Assembly (NCBI RefSeq): GCF_903819435.1
Contig: NZ_CAIJDP010000060.1
Coordinates: 496,001 to 560,000, forward strand
DNA: 64,000 bases
DNA from: Flavobacterium salmonis
Lineage (GTDB): Bacteria; Bacteroidota; Bacteroidia; Flavobacteriales; Flavobacteriaceae
Direction: 5' to 3'
Below the pieces are notes generated by a model. It searched no databases and was not told the origin of the DNA. It was given only the letters and a program-made list of their open reading frames with translations. Both the position numbers and the translations under genes were made by a program. This document shows positions 15,279 through 25,540 of this stretch, piece by piece; position 1 is the first letter of the stretch; each line of letters starts with the position of its first letter.

Positions 15279-18200
15279 TTGAAAAAATTACTTTTTATTT
15301 TATTATTGACAACTTCATTTGTTCAGGCTCAAAACAAAAGCTTATTTTGGGAAATATCCGGCAACGGATTAAGCAAAAACTCTTACTTATATGGCACAAT
15401 GCATGTTAATGATAAAGTCTCTTTTCATTTGTCTGACTCCTTTTTCAAAAATCTTTTAGGTTCTGATATTGTCGCTAATGAGAGCAATCCCGAGACTTGG
15501 ACTGATCTGAATAGCCTGATGAAAAACGATAATAATTATAATCTGTATACCAAATTTTATACAGAATTCTATTTATTGCCAACAACAAAAGAGGATATAA
15601 AAACCATTTTTAATAATGATAATGCTCGCTTTTTCAGAAGCATGCTGTCTGGTGTAGAAGGAGAACAAGCCGATTTTCAAGAAAATACAGTCTTAGATAT
15701 GTTTATATTTCAAACCGGTAAAAAATACAAAAAAAGAATTGTGGGTCTGGAAAATGCAAAAGAATCCATGCTTTCTATTCTTCAGATAGCTGATGAAGAT
15801 GCAAAACCAAAAGAAGAGAATAAAGTCGCCTTAACAAAAATTCTAAAAAACAGAAACCCGACAGAGGTTCTTAAGGAGTACTACAGAGAAAAAGATATTG
15901 TGATGCTGGATTCTATCTATAAATTGATGTTTTCAAAAAAAGCCCACGATGCGCTTATTGTAAACCGCAATAAAATCATGACCAACAGTATTGATTCTAT
16001 TGCCAAAACAGGAAGTTTATTTTCTGCTGTAGGAGCAGCACATCTGGCAGGAAATGATGGCATTATTGAGCTTTTAAGACTCAAAGGCTACACAGTAAAA
16101 CCCATAATAGACATTTTTACGGATAATGGGAAAAATCAGAAAAAGACAATTGAAGCCTATTTTCCCAACCCTAATTTTGTTTCTTCGAATACAAGGGACA
16201 AAATGGTGCAAATGCCATTATACAAAACTACAATAGAAGAAAATGAAATTTTAGAATCTCCGGATTTTACTAATGGCGGCGCTGTAACAATTAAAAGAAT
16301 TCCATTAAATTATTTCCTGAAAAGTGATGACATTCGATACAACGCTAAGTCATTGGACAGTTTGTTTTTCGAAAAAATAGCCGGAGATATTATTGAGAAA
16401 AAATATTTTGAACAAACGAATTATTCAGGATATGATATAAAAAATATTACTAAAACGGGCAATAGCCAGCACTCAAAATTTTACATAACTCCATTAGAAA
16501 TTATTTCTGTTTCTATGACAGGTCCTGCAAATTATGTTCGTCAATATGAAAATGAAGTTTTTGATAATATAAAGATAAAACCTTTTAAAAATGAATGGGA
16601 GAAGATAAAAGCGGTAAAAGGCGGATTTGAAATAGAAGTTCCTTTTTTTAATTCTGTTTTTGGAAATAGTGTCGAAAAAGGAACCAATGTTGATATTCAG
16701 GGATATGATAATCAGGAAAAAGGGTATTATTTTTTAAAGGAAAAAACGTTAAACGACACTCATATATTAGAAAATTCCGAGTACGAACAAAAACAGATCC
16801 ATTACCAGTTTTATTTACAGCATAATCAGGATTCTACGAACACTCATTATAATAAAATCGATAACTCTTTTGTTTCTTCGGCTAAAATTGGAGAAAGAAA
16901 TCTAAAATTAAAAACATTAGTTGCGGGAAATAAATATTATTTACTGGGAACGGTAAATGCATCAGAGACAAATACAAACCGATTCTTTAATTCGTTTTTG
17001 ATCAAACCTTTTGATTATAAATCAAAAACAAAAATATTAATCGATTCCACCGCAAATTATACAATAGAAATTCCTGAAAAAGAAAATGAAAATTTGTTTT
17101 TAAAACTAAATGCAAAAAAATATGAAGCAAAAAATGCTTTTAGAGAAGTGAATCAATTTCAGGTTTTCAACTCCGAAACCGGTAAAAAAATAAATCTTCA
17201 ATATTACAAATACCACAAATATGAACGTAACTTACCCATTGATTCTATCCAAAATAAGCTTAAAAAAGAGTTCTTAAAACAATTTGAAAGTAACTATGAC
17301 GAAGATTATTATGATCAAGATGAAGATGAAGCATACGCAAATACAAATTCATTATTAAAAACTGAATTATATGAAAAGAAAGGGTTTTCAAAATCACTTT
17401 GGGATAAAATACTGTCTGACAAAAAAGATAAGTATGAATTCATAAGTGAAAACACCACTTTTAACAAAGAAGAAAACAGTTATATTATCAATGCTTTAGT
17501 GTCTAAACCTGATGCGGTTCAGGCTATTAAATACAAGGCTCTTTATAAAAACAATACTTATTACTTACTAAGCACGCTGGTAGAAAAAAACTACAAAAAC
17601 GATGATTCATTCATAGAAAAGACTTTTAATTCTCTGGCTTTAGCAAAAAACATAAAAAATGAAGCTAATGAAGACAAGGTGAAGCTTTTTATAGAAGATG
17701 CCAAAAGCGAAAAAGATACCATTCGTTATTCTGCTCTAAAATCAATAAACAATCTGGACATTACAAAAGATGATTTTGAAAACATTACTAATTTCATAAA
17801 CACTTTTAATTTTAAAGAAAATGAAGCAGATGCTATTGCTGCACTTGTAGAAAAATTAGGTGAGATAAATGATAACAGAGTGATTCCTTTTCTTGAAAAT
17901 TATTATAAAAAAGAATCAACCAAAACTGATGTACAGATTAGTATTCTAAAAAGCATTGCACTTCAAAAATCAAAAGCAGGATACAAAAAAATAAATGAAT
18001 TGCTAGAATATGATTTGCCTGTTTCAGATAATCAATACGAAATAACAAGTCTTTTTTATTTCTTTCAAAGTGACCCCGAAAACAGTAAGGAATTATTTCC
18101 TGAAATTTTTCAGTATTACAGCATAAAAGAATATAATAAACCCATCATTGATTTCTGCAATTTACTATTGGAAAAGAAATTAATATCTGTCAATAAAATA

Positions 18201-18962
18201 AAAGCATTCAAAAAAATAATCCTCACCAACACAAAACTCGAATACAAAAGAGTTGCAAGCTGGAATCAAAAAAACAAGGTAAATGATGATGCTTTAGAAT
18301 CCGAAGAGCTAATCGACTACACTGAGCCTACAGAGTCATTAGCTGATTTAATAAATTATACCAATTTAATATACAATTATGCTGACGACAATGCTGTAAA
18401 AGAAATCATTAAAAAAATAAAAAAACTTGATATTCCGGAATTAAATATAGAATTAGCCAGATTAGGAATCATTCATAACAAATTAAGCAATTCAGAAATT
18501 GAAGCGTTTTTGAAAAACCCCAAAACACAATTTGCAACCATCAATTTGTTGTTAAATCAAAATAAAAAAGACCAAATAAATTTTACAGAGGAAGAAATTT
18601 CGAAATCTGCAGTTGTAAATTTTCAAAATTTATCTAAAAATGATTCTATTTCCTTATTAGAAAACAAAATAATTGAAAAGAACAATCACGAAATTTCATT
18701 TTATTTTTATGAAATCAAAAGAAAAAGCAATGAAATTGAATTACAAAAAAAACAATTGTATACAATAGCCTTCATAAACGAAAATAAAAAAATAAACCCA
18801 TTGGCTTTTAAAGCATTCAATATGATTTTTATAAATGATGAAGATGAACTAGAAAAAAAGTATGAGATGATTATTAATGAATTCTTAAATGTAAATCATC
18901 CGAGAGCAAGCTTTGAAAAAGAAAAAACAACAAACGAAATAATTCTTGATGAAGGATATTAA
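15279..18962 (+). CDS. Very large exported TraB/GumN-domain protein
   Basis: About 1,227 residues. After a signal peptide (LLFILLLTTSFVQAQN) the first 270 residues form a TraB/GumN (erythromycin-esterase-like) domain: LFWEISGNGLSKNSYLYGTM, HVNDKV, and the closing AVGAAHLAGNDGIIELL followed by RLKGY. The remaining roughly 950 residues match nothing I recognise; the last third is helical with repeat-like pairs such as YSALKSINNLDITKDDFENI, possibly HEAT-like. No ATG fits: the TTG at 15279 directly before KKLLF is my choice, because another TTG at 15249 overlaps a -7 box (TATATTTG, 15244-15251). Function unknown. Confidence 0.75.
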   Translation: MKKLLFILLLTTSFVQAQNKSLFWEISGNGLSKNSYLYGTMHVNDKVSFHLSDSFFKNLLGSDIVANESNPETWTDLNSLMKNDNNYNLYTKFYTEFYLLPTTKEDIKTIFNNDNARFFRSMLSGVEGEQADFQENTVLDMFIFQTGKKYKKRIVGLENAKESMLSILQIADEDAKPKEENKVALTKILKNRNPTEVLKEYYREKDIVMLDSIYKLMFSKKAHDALIVNRNKIMTNSIDSIAKTGSLFSAVGAAHLAGNDGIIELLRLKGYTVKPIIDIFTDNGKNQKKTIEAYFPNPNFVSSNTRDKMVQMPLYKTTIEENEILESPDFTNGGAVTIKRIPLNYFLKSDDIRYNAKSLDSLFFEKIAGDIIEKKYFEQTNYSGYDIKNITKTGNSQHSKFYITPLEIISVSMTGPANYVRQYENEVFDNIKIKPFKNEWEKIKAVKGGFEIEVPFFNSVFGNSVEKGTNVDIQGYDNQEKGYYFLKEKTLNDTHILENSEYEQKQIHYQFYLQHNQDSTNTHYNKIDNSFVSSAKIGERNLKLKTLVAGNKYYLLGTVNASETNTNRFFNSFLIKPFDYKSKTKILIDSTANYTIEIPEKENENLFLKLNAKKYEAKNAFREVNQFQVFNSETGKKINLQYYKYHKYERNLPIDSIQNKLKKEFLKQFESNYDEDYYDQDEDEAYANTNSLLKTELYEKKGFSKSLWDKILSDKKDKYEFISENTTFNKEENSYIINALVSKPDAVQAIKYKALYKNNTYYLLSTLVEKNYKNDDSFIEKTFNSLALAKNIKNEANEDKVKLFIEDAKSEKDTIRYSALKSINNLDITKDDFENITNFINTFNFKENEADAIAALVEKLGEINDNRVIPFLENYYKKESTKTDVQISILKSIALQKSKAGYKKINELLEYDLPVSDNQYEITSLFYFFQSDPENSKELFPEIFQYYSIKEYNKPIIDFCNLLLEKKLISVNKIKAFKKIILTNTKLEYKRVASWNQKNKVNDDALESEELIDYTEPTESLADLINYTNLIYNYADDNAVKEIIKKIKKLDIPELNIELARLGIIHNKLSNSEIEAFLKNPKTQFATINLLLNQNKKDQINFTEEEISKSAVVNFQNLSKNDSISLLENKIIEKNNHEISFYFYEIKRKSNEIELQKKQLYTIAFINENKKINPLAFKAFNMIFINDEDELEKKYEMIINEFLNVNHPRASFEKEKTTNEIILDEGY

Positions 18963-18982
18963 ATTAATTTCACTTAAATAAG

Positions 18983-18990
18983 TAACTTTG
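18983..18990 (+). promoter_or_regulatory. -7 box for the queuosine transporter-tag pair
   Basis: TAACTTTG fits TAnnTTTG and lies 26 bases before the ATG. No clear -33 element is seen upstream. Confidence 0.45.
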
Positions 18991-19016
18991 ATAATCTGAA
19001 TCTATATAATAAGTTT

Positions 19017-19685
19017 ATGTTTAAAACCAAAAAAGAGATCGTTTTTGTAATTCTGGCAGGAATTTTTATAACTAATGCTGTTGTAGCTGAGCTTATTGGA
19101 GGAAAATTAATTCAGATTGGACCATTCGTAATGAGCATCGGGATTTTACCCTGGCCAATTGTTTTTCTAACCACAGATCTAATCAATGAATATTTTGGCG
19201 AAAAAGGCGTTAAAAAACTTTCTTTCATAACAGCCTGCTTAATAGCTTATGCCTTTCTAATATTATTTATGGCTATAGTAATTCCCGCTGCAAAAGGAAT
19301 AAGTCCGGTAAATGATGAACAATTTCAAGCAGTTTTTGGGCAAAGTATGTGGATTATTGTCGGTAGTTTAATAGCCTTTATGGTATCTCAATTAATAGAC
19401 GTTTGGATATTTTGGTTTTTTAAAAGAAAAACCGGAGAAAAAAAAATATGGCTTAGAGCAACCGGATCAACAGTAATTTCACAGTTATTTGACTCTTTTA
19501 TAGTACTTGGAATCGCTTTTTGGCTTCCGGGAAAAATTGATTTTGACACTTACATTTCTTCAGGATTAACGGGTTATGTTTTTAAACTTTCAGTTGCCGT
19601 GTTACTAACTCCCTTAATTTATCTTGGACATCATTTGATTAAAAAATATCTGGAAAAGGACGAAAACAAAAATGTTCCAAATTAA
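19017..19685 (+). CDS. yhhQ: Queuosine precursor transporter (YhhQ/VUT family)
   Basis: A 222-residue inner-membrane protein with about six helices. ILPWPIVFLTTDLINEYFGE and GSTVISQLFDSFIVLGIAFW are the family's conserved blocks; the acidic and Gln/Asp residues within helices are typical. YhhQ takes up queuosine precursors such as preQ0 for tRNA modification. The downstream tag gene starts 6 bases after the stop, so the two are probably co-transcribed by chance rather than by function. Confidence 0.88.
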   Translation: MFKTKKEIVFVILAGIFITNAVVAELIGGKLIQIGPFVMSIGILPWPIVFLTTDLINEYFGEKGVKKLSFITACLIAYAFLILFMAIVIPAAKGISPVNDEQFQAVFGQSMWIIVGSLIAFMVSQLIDVWIFWFFKRKTGEKKIWLRATGSTVISQLFDSFIVLGIAFWLPGKIDFDTYISSGLTGYVFKLSVAVLLTPLIYLGHHLIKKYLEKDENKNVPN

Positions 19686-19690
19686 TAACA

Positions 19691-20260
19691 ATGGTTACAC
19701 AAAATCCTCTAAGATGCAGCTGGTGCACTTCCAGCGATTTATATAAAAAATACCATGACGAAGAATGGGGCGTTCCCGTTTACGATGACCCTACTCTATT
19801 CGAATTTTTAATTCTTGAAACTTTTCAGGCTGGATTAAGCTGGATAACCATTTTAAACAAAAGAGAAAATTTCAGAATCGCTTTTGATCATTTTGACTAT
19901 AAAAAAATTGCCGATTATTCTGAAGAAAAAATCGAAGAATTACTGCAGAATACCGGAATAATCCGAAATAAACTGAAGATAAAAGCGGCCGTTTCAAACG
20001 CACAGGCATTTATAAAAGTTCAGTATGAATTTGGAAGTTTCTCAGAATATATCTGGAAATTTACTAACGGAAAACCAATCATAAACCATCCAAAAACCTC
20101 AAAAGACGTTCCCGCTACTACTCCGCTTTCTGACGAAATCAGTAAAGATTTAAAAAAAAGAGGCTTTAAATTTGTAGGCTCAACAGTAGTTTACGCACAC
20201 ATGCAAGCCACCGGAATGGTCAATGATCACGCCGAAGATTGCTGGACAAGAACAAAATAA
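19691..20260 (+). CDS. tag: DNA-3-methyladenine glycosylase I
   Basis: The 189-residue protein shows the Tag zinc site: Cys in RCSWC near the N-terminus and His in YHDEEWGVPVYDD, with the C-terminal partner HAEDCW. The core includes FEFLILETFQAGLSWITIL and the HhH region. It removes 3-methyladenine from alkylated DNA, starting base-excision repair. It is distant from the second alkylation-repair cluster at 45.7-48.3 kb. Confidence 0.95.
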   Translation: MVTQNPLRCSWCTSSDLYKKYHDEEWGVPVYDDPTLFEFLILETFQAGLSWITILNKRENFRIAFDHFDYKKIADYSEEKIEELLQNTGIIRNKLKIKAAVSNAQAFIKVQYEFGSFSEYIWKFTNGKPIINHPKTSKDVPATTPLSDEISKDLKKRGFKFVGSTVVYAHMQATGMVNDHAEDCWTRTK

Positions 20261-20340
20261 AACATCAAAATTTTCAGTTTACATAAACAACATGAAACCT
20301 GAAACTTGAAACTTTTTTAAACTTTCAAACAAAAAAAACC

Positions 20341-20348
20341 TATATTTG
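20341..20348 (+). promoter_or_regulatory. -7 box of the thiamine operon
   Basis: TATATTTG lies just before the TPP aptamer, so transcription would start at the aptamer's 5' edge. No good -33 TTTG is seen. Confidence 0.6.
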
Positions 20349-20352
20349 CTTC

Positions 20353-20440
20353 ACACTTTAGGGGTGTCTGCATCGCGCAGGCTGAGATTTTACCCTCTGA
20401 ACCTGATCTAGTTCATACTAGCGTAGGGAAAAGTAAGATG
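20353..20440 (+). ncRNA. TPP riboswitch aptamer (THI element) of the thiamine biosynthesis operon
   Basis: The conserved core is present in order: TTAGGGGTG, CTGAGATTTTACCC, TCTGAACCTGATCTAG, and GCGTAGGGAAAAGTAA. These form the pyrimidine-sensing and pyrophosphate-sensing arms of the TPP aptamer. It sits directly upstream of thiS and so controls the whole operon. Confidence 0.97.
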
Positions 20441-20449
20441 ACTTCTTCA

Positions 20450-20515
20450 CGCATTTTTATGCGAAATTGTAGCCATTCCTAACGTGTCACTATACACTAA
20501 ATTCAAAAGGAATGG
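20450..20515 (+). promoter_or_regulatory. Translational expression platform that hides the thiS start codon
   Basis: Downstream of the aptamer are a small hairpin CGCAT-TTTT-ATGCG (20450-20463) and a perfect 8-bp pairing, CCATTCCT (20473-20480) with AGGAATGG (20508-20515). The second arm contains the thiS ATG (20512-20514). No T-run follows, so control is more likely at translation than by termination. Confidence 0.7.
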
Positions 20516-20718
20516 AACTAAAAATCAACCAACAAATCAAACAATTCAATGCTGAATCGCTTAGCGTTCAATCATTGCTCGATCTCGAAATTCCAAACAA
20601 ACAAAACGGAATCGCCGTTGCCATTAACAATACCGTTGTTCCAAAAATAAACTGGAGTCAACACTTTGTATCCGAAACTGACGAAATCCTGATTATTTCT
20701 GCCACTCAGGGAGGATAA
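20512..20718 (+). CDS. thiS: Sulfur carrier protein ThiS
   Basis: A 68-residue ubiquitin-like protein starting MELKINQQIKQF, with the family stretch GIAVAINNTVVPKINW and the essential C-terminal Gly-Gly (SATQGG). ThiF adenylates that end, a thiocarboxylate forms and donates sulfur to ThiG. First gene after the TPP riboswitch. Confidence 0.95.
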   Translation: MELKINQQIKQFNAESLSVQSLLDLEIPNKQNGIAVAINNTVVPKINWSQHFVSETDEILIISATQGG

Positions 20719-20732
20719 TTAGGCTGCACGAA

Positions 20733-20864
20733 CGGGCTATCCATTACAAGTCCGCAGTCGTCAACCACAAAAACATAGTCATAAAAAAGCTTCCGCTGGT
20801 CGCTTTTTTACTCCTTGTTTTTTACGGTTTTCTCCTTTACGGGCTTTACACTTCTATCCCTGGC
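20733..20864 (+). repeat. Hairpin element between thiS and thiC (divergent copy of a dispersed family)
   Basis: The 212-base gap carries no gene I can support. CGGGCTATCC (20733-20742) near the left end and CTATCCC (20854-20860) near the right can pair through GGG/CCC. The centre has a strong stem AAAAAAGC (20783-20790) with GCTTTTTT (20802-20809). The left and right words resemble the reverse complements of the elements at 41947-42018 and 62512-62584. Confidence 0.5.
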
Positions 20865-20888
20865 AGAAAACGGCTAAGAGAAATTTAA

Positions 20889-22754
<1,866 letters not shown>

Positions 22755-22812
22755 TGTGAGATGATATTTGTAAAATGTGAAAAGAATTCATTTTCACATT
22801 TTACATCTCACA
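22755..22812 (+). repeat. Long hairpin between thiC and the first thiE-like gene
   Basis: Starting at the base after the thiC stop, TGTGAGAT (22755-22762) pairs with ATCTCACA (22805-22812), and GTAAAATGTGAAAA (22770-22783) pairs with TTTTCACATTTTAC (22791-22804). A 7-base bulge on the left and a 7-base loop are the only interruptions. All 22 pairs are Watson-Crick. No T-run follows, which fits an RNA-processing or stability hairpin rather than a terminator. Confidence 0.8.
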
Positions 22813-22830
22813 GAAAACATTTTACGAAAT

Positions 22831-23424
22831 ATGATTGTAATTACAAATCCTTCTGCTGTTGCAGATGAAATAGGGATTATTGATTCTTTATTTGAGGAAG
22901 GATTGTCTTTGCTTCATATTCGGAAACCTAATTTTTCAGAAGTAGAAACAGCAAAATTTATTCATCAGATAAAACATCAATATCGGGAAAATCTGGTTTT
23001 GCATCATCATCATCAAATTGCAGCTGACTTTGGGATTAACAGAATTCATTTTTCAGAAACAGAAAGAAAAAAAATGATCAATTTTACTGAGCTATCTGAT
23101 TTCGTCTTGTCAACTTCAACGCATTCGATTGAAGATTTCAATGCTTTGAAAAACATTTTTGAATATGCTTTTTTGAGTCCTGTATTTCCTAGTATTTCAA
23201 AGAAAAATTACAGTTCACAAACCAATCTTTTTGAAGCAATAAAACAGAGAGAAAATTTTAATACCAAAATAGTTGCTTTAGGCGGAATTTATTCGGGTAA
23301 TATTGAGCAGCCTCTTCAAAATGGTTTTGATAATATTGCTCTTTTAGGTACCATCTGGAATAGTCCCAATCCAATCAAAAATTTTAAACTATGTCAAAAA
23401 ATCGTCCTTTCGCTCTCAGCATAG
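22831..23424 (+). CDS. ThiE/TenI-like protein, probable thiazole tautomerase type
   Basis: A 197-residue TIM barrel related to thiamine phosphate synthase: EEGLSLLHIRKPN, STSTHSIEDFNAL, LSPVFPSISKKNY and the phosphate loop VALGGIYSGNI. It lacks the ThiE Asn-Asp pair (VNDD in the true ThiE downstream; LHHHHQ here) and the DGVHLG motif (NRIHFS here). It therefore more likely resembles TenI, which aromatises the thiazole. I start at the ATG at 22831 (MIVITNPS), because an upstream in-frame ATG lies inside the intergenic hairpin. Its end overlaps thiD by 34 bases. Confidence 0.75.
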   Translation: MIVITNPSAVADEIGIIDSLFEEGLSLLHIRKPNFSEVETAKFIHQIKHQYRENLVLHHHHQIAADFGINRIHFSETERKKMINFTELSDFVLSTSTHSIEDFNALKNIFEYAFLSPVFPSISKKNYSSQTNLFEAIKQRENFNTKIVALGGIYSGNIEQPLQNGFDNIALLGTIWNSPNPIKNFKLCQKIVLSLSA

Positions 23425-24143
23425 CAGGTTTAGATCCTTCGGGAGGAGCCGGAATTTTAGCCGATACTAAAACTTTTGAACAGCATCAGGTACAGGGATT
23501 AGCTATAAGTACAGCAAATACAATTCAAACCGACTGTAAATTCTACGAAATTGAATGGACATCACTTGATTTTGTATTACGCTCTATAAAAAAGTTATTC
23601 AAAAACTATTCAATAAAATCGGTTAAAATTGGCATTGTTCCTTCCTTTTTTTATTTAAATGAAGTTGTTTCCTTAATTAAAAAATTAAATCCGAGTACAG
23701 TTATTGTTTGGGATACTGTATTAAAATCCTCGACGGAATTTGAGTTTTTAACAATTGAAAACCAAGCAGATTTACAAAAAACATTGTCAAAAATTGATTT
23801 AATAACACCCAATTATGAGGAAATACTTCAGCTTTATCCCAATTTTATTTCTGAAAAACTTTGGGTAAAAAATGAACTTCCAACTGCTATTTTATTGAAA
23901 GGCGGTCACAATCACACAGCTTTGGGCACTGATTATTTATTTCTGAAAAGCAATCTGATAGAACTCTCGCCCACTAAGATTAATTTCCAACCAAAACATG
24001 GATCAGGCTGTGTTCTGTCTTCAGCAATTGCTGCAAATTTAGCTTTGGGTTATGACTTAAAAACCTCATGTTTAGAAGCTAAAGTATATATCGAAAAGTA
24101 TTTAAATTCCTCATCAACTCTAATTGGCCATCATAATGTTTAA
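23391..24143 (+). CDS. thiD: Hydroxymethylpyrimidine (phosphate) kinase ThiD
   Basis: The 250-residue ribokinase-fold protein begins ALSIAGLDPSGGAGILADTK, the ThiD signature, and has the late catalytic motif HGSGCVLSSAIAANLALG (GSGC in place of the common GTGC). It phosphorylates HMP and HMP-P to HMP-PP. The start overlaps the upstream gene by 34 bases and its end overlaps thiE by 8, indicating tight coupling. Confidence 0.93.
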   Translation: MSKNRPFALSIAGLDPSGGAGILADTKTFEQHQVQGLAISTANTIQTDCKFYEIEWTSLDFVLRSIKKLFKNYSIKSVKIGIVPSFFYLNEVVSLIKKLNPSTVIVWDTVLKSSTEFEFLTIENQADLQKTLSKIDLITPNYEEILQLYPNFISEKLWVKNELPTAILLKGGHNHTALGTDYLFLKSNLIELSPTKINFQPKHGSGCVLSSAIAANLALGYDLKTSCLEAKVYIEKYLNSSSTLIGHHNV

Positions 24144-24774
24144 CAAATTACAATATATCTCACAAGGCGAAACGGCCGAAAAGCAATTATACAACATTCA
24201 TCAGGCTCTGGATGCAGGCTGTGACTGGATACAAATGCGATTCAAGAATCAAACTCCTGAAAAACGATTTGTTTTAGCTGAAGCAGTAAAAGTTTTATGC
24301 GAAGAATACCTGGCAAATTTCATTGTTAATGATGATGTTATACTCGCCCAGAAAATTGGAGCAGATGGTGTGCATTTAGGTCTAACAGATATGAGTATTC
24401 CAGGAGCAAGAGCTATTTTAGGAAACAGAAAAATTATTGGTGCAACCGCAAATACTTTTGAAGATGTCCTCATCCAGTCTAAAAACGGCTGCGATTATAT
24501 TGGCTTAGGGCCTTTTCAGTTTACGGAAACTAAAGAAAAATTAAGCCCGATTTTAGGTGCTGAAGGTTATGTTTCAATTCTGAATAAAATGAAAACTCAA
24601 AACATTTTGACACCCGTTTATGCGATTGGCGGAATCACTTTAGAAAACATAGAAATTCTTGTAAAAACAGGTATTCATGGCATTGCCGTTTCCGGAATGA
24701 TCACAAAAAGTCCTGAAAAACAAAAACTGGTTCAACAACTTAACGACAAATTATATGCAAACGTCATTATTTAA
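24136..24774 (+). CDS. thiE: Thiamine phosphate synthase ThiE
   Basis: A 212-residue TIM barrel with all ThiE hallmarks: [55 protein letters not shown] and the phosphate loop [11 protein letters not shown]. It joins HMP-PP and the thiazole phosphate. I prefer the ATG at 24136, which overlaps the thiD stop (ATGTTTAA), to a TTG 12 bases earlier. It overlaps thiG by 20 bases. Confidence 0.93.
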   Translation: MFNKLQYISQGETAEKQLYNIHQALDAGCDWIQMRFKNQTPEKRFVLAEAVKVLCEEYLANFIVNDDVILAQKIGADGVHLGLTDMSIPGARAILGNRKIIGATANTFEDVLIQSKNGCDYIGLGPFQFTETKEKLSPILGAEGYVSILNKMKTQNILTPVYAIGGITLENIEILVKTGIHGIAVSGMITKSPEKQKLVQQLNDKLYANVII

Positions 24775-25531
24775 AATTGGAGATAAAATCCTTACCTCTC
24801 GTTTATTTTTGGGAACAGGAAAATTCGGTTCAAACCTGCAAATGGAAGAAGCCATTTTAGCTTCTGAAAGCGAATTGGTAACAGTCGCCTTAAAACGCAT
24901 TGATCTCGAAACAGATACTGATGCTATTTTATCGCATTTACAGCATCCCAACATCAATTTATTACCCAATACATCAGGTGCCAGAAATGCAAAAGAGGCT
25001 GTTTTTGCTTCGCAATTAGCACGTGAAGCCCTCGAAACCAAATGGGTTAAACTTGAAATTCATCCAGATCCAAAATATCTAATGCCTGATCCGATTGAGA
25101 CTTTAAAAGCTACAGAAGAGCTTGCAAAACTTGGTTTTTTTGTTTTGCCTTATATTCATGCCGATCCTGTTTTATGCAAACATTTAGAGAATGCAGGAAC
25201 AGCGGCTGTCATGCCTTTAGGTTCACCAATTGGAAGCAACAAAGGTTTAAAAACAATTGATTTTTTAGAAATTATTATCGACCAAAGTAATGTTCCTGTA
25301 ATTGTAGATGCCGGAATAGGCGCTCCATCTGATGCTGCAAAAGCTATGGAAATTGGTGCAGATGCCGTTTTAGTTAATACTGCAATTGCTGTCGCCGGTA
25401 ATCCGAAACTAATGGCAGAAGCTTTTAAAGAAGCTGTAATCGCCGGAAGAAAAGCATTTGAGGCTAAAGTCGCTAATCAGCAAAATTATGCAGTTGCTTC
25501 TAGTCCGTTGACTGCTTTTTTATATGACTAA
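24755..25531 (+). CDS. thiG: Thiazole synthase ThiG
   Basis: The 258-residue protein shows [46 protein letters not shown], and [20 protein letters not shown]. The Schiff-base Lys of the family lies in the VKLE region. It also has [18 protein letters not shown] and [20 protein letters not shown]. ThiG builds the thiazole ring from DXP, the ThiS thiocarboxylate and dehydroglycine from ThiH. Confidence 0.97.
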   Translation: MQTSLFKIGDKILTSRLFLGTGKFGSNLQMEEAILASESELVTVALKRIDLETDTDAILSHLQHPNINLLPNTSGARNAKEAVFASQLAREALETKWVKLEIHPDPKYLMPDPIETLKATEELAKLGFFVLPYIHADPVLCKHLENAGTAAVMPLGSPIGSNKGLKTIDFLEIIIDQSNVPVIVDAGIGAPSDAAKAMEIGADAVLVNTAIAVAGNPKLMAEAFKEAVIAGRKAFEAKVANQQNYAVASSPLTAFLYD

Positions 25532-25540
25532 AACAATACA

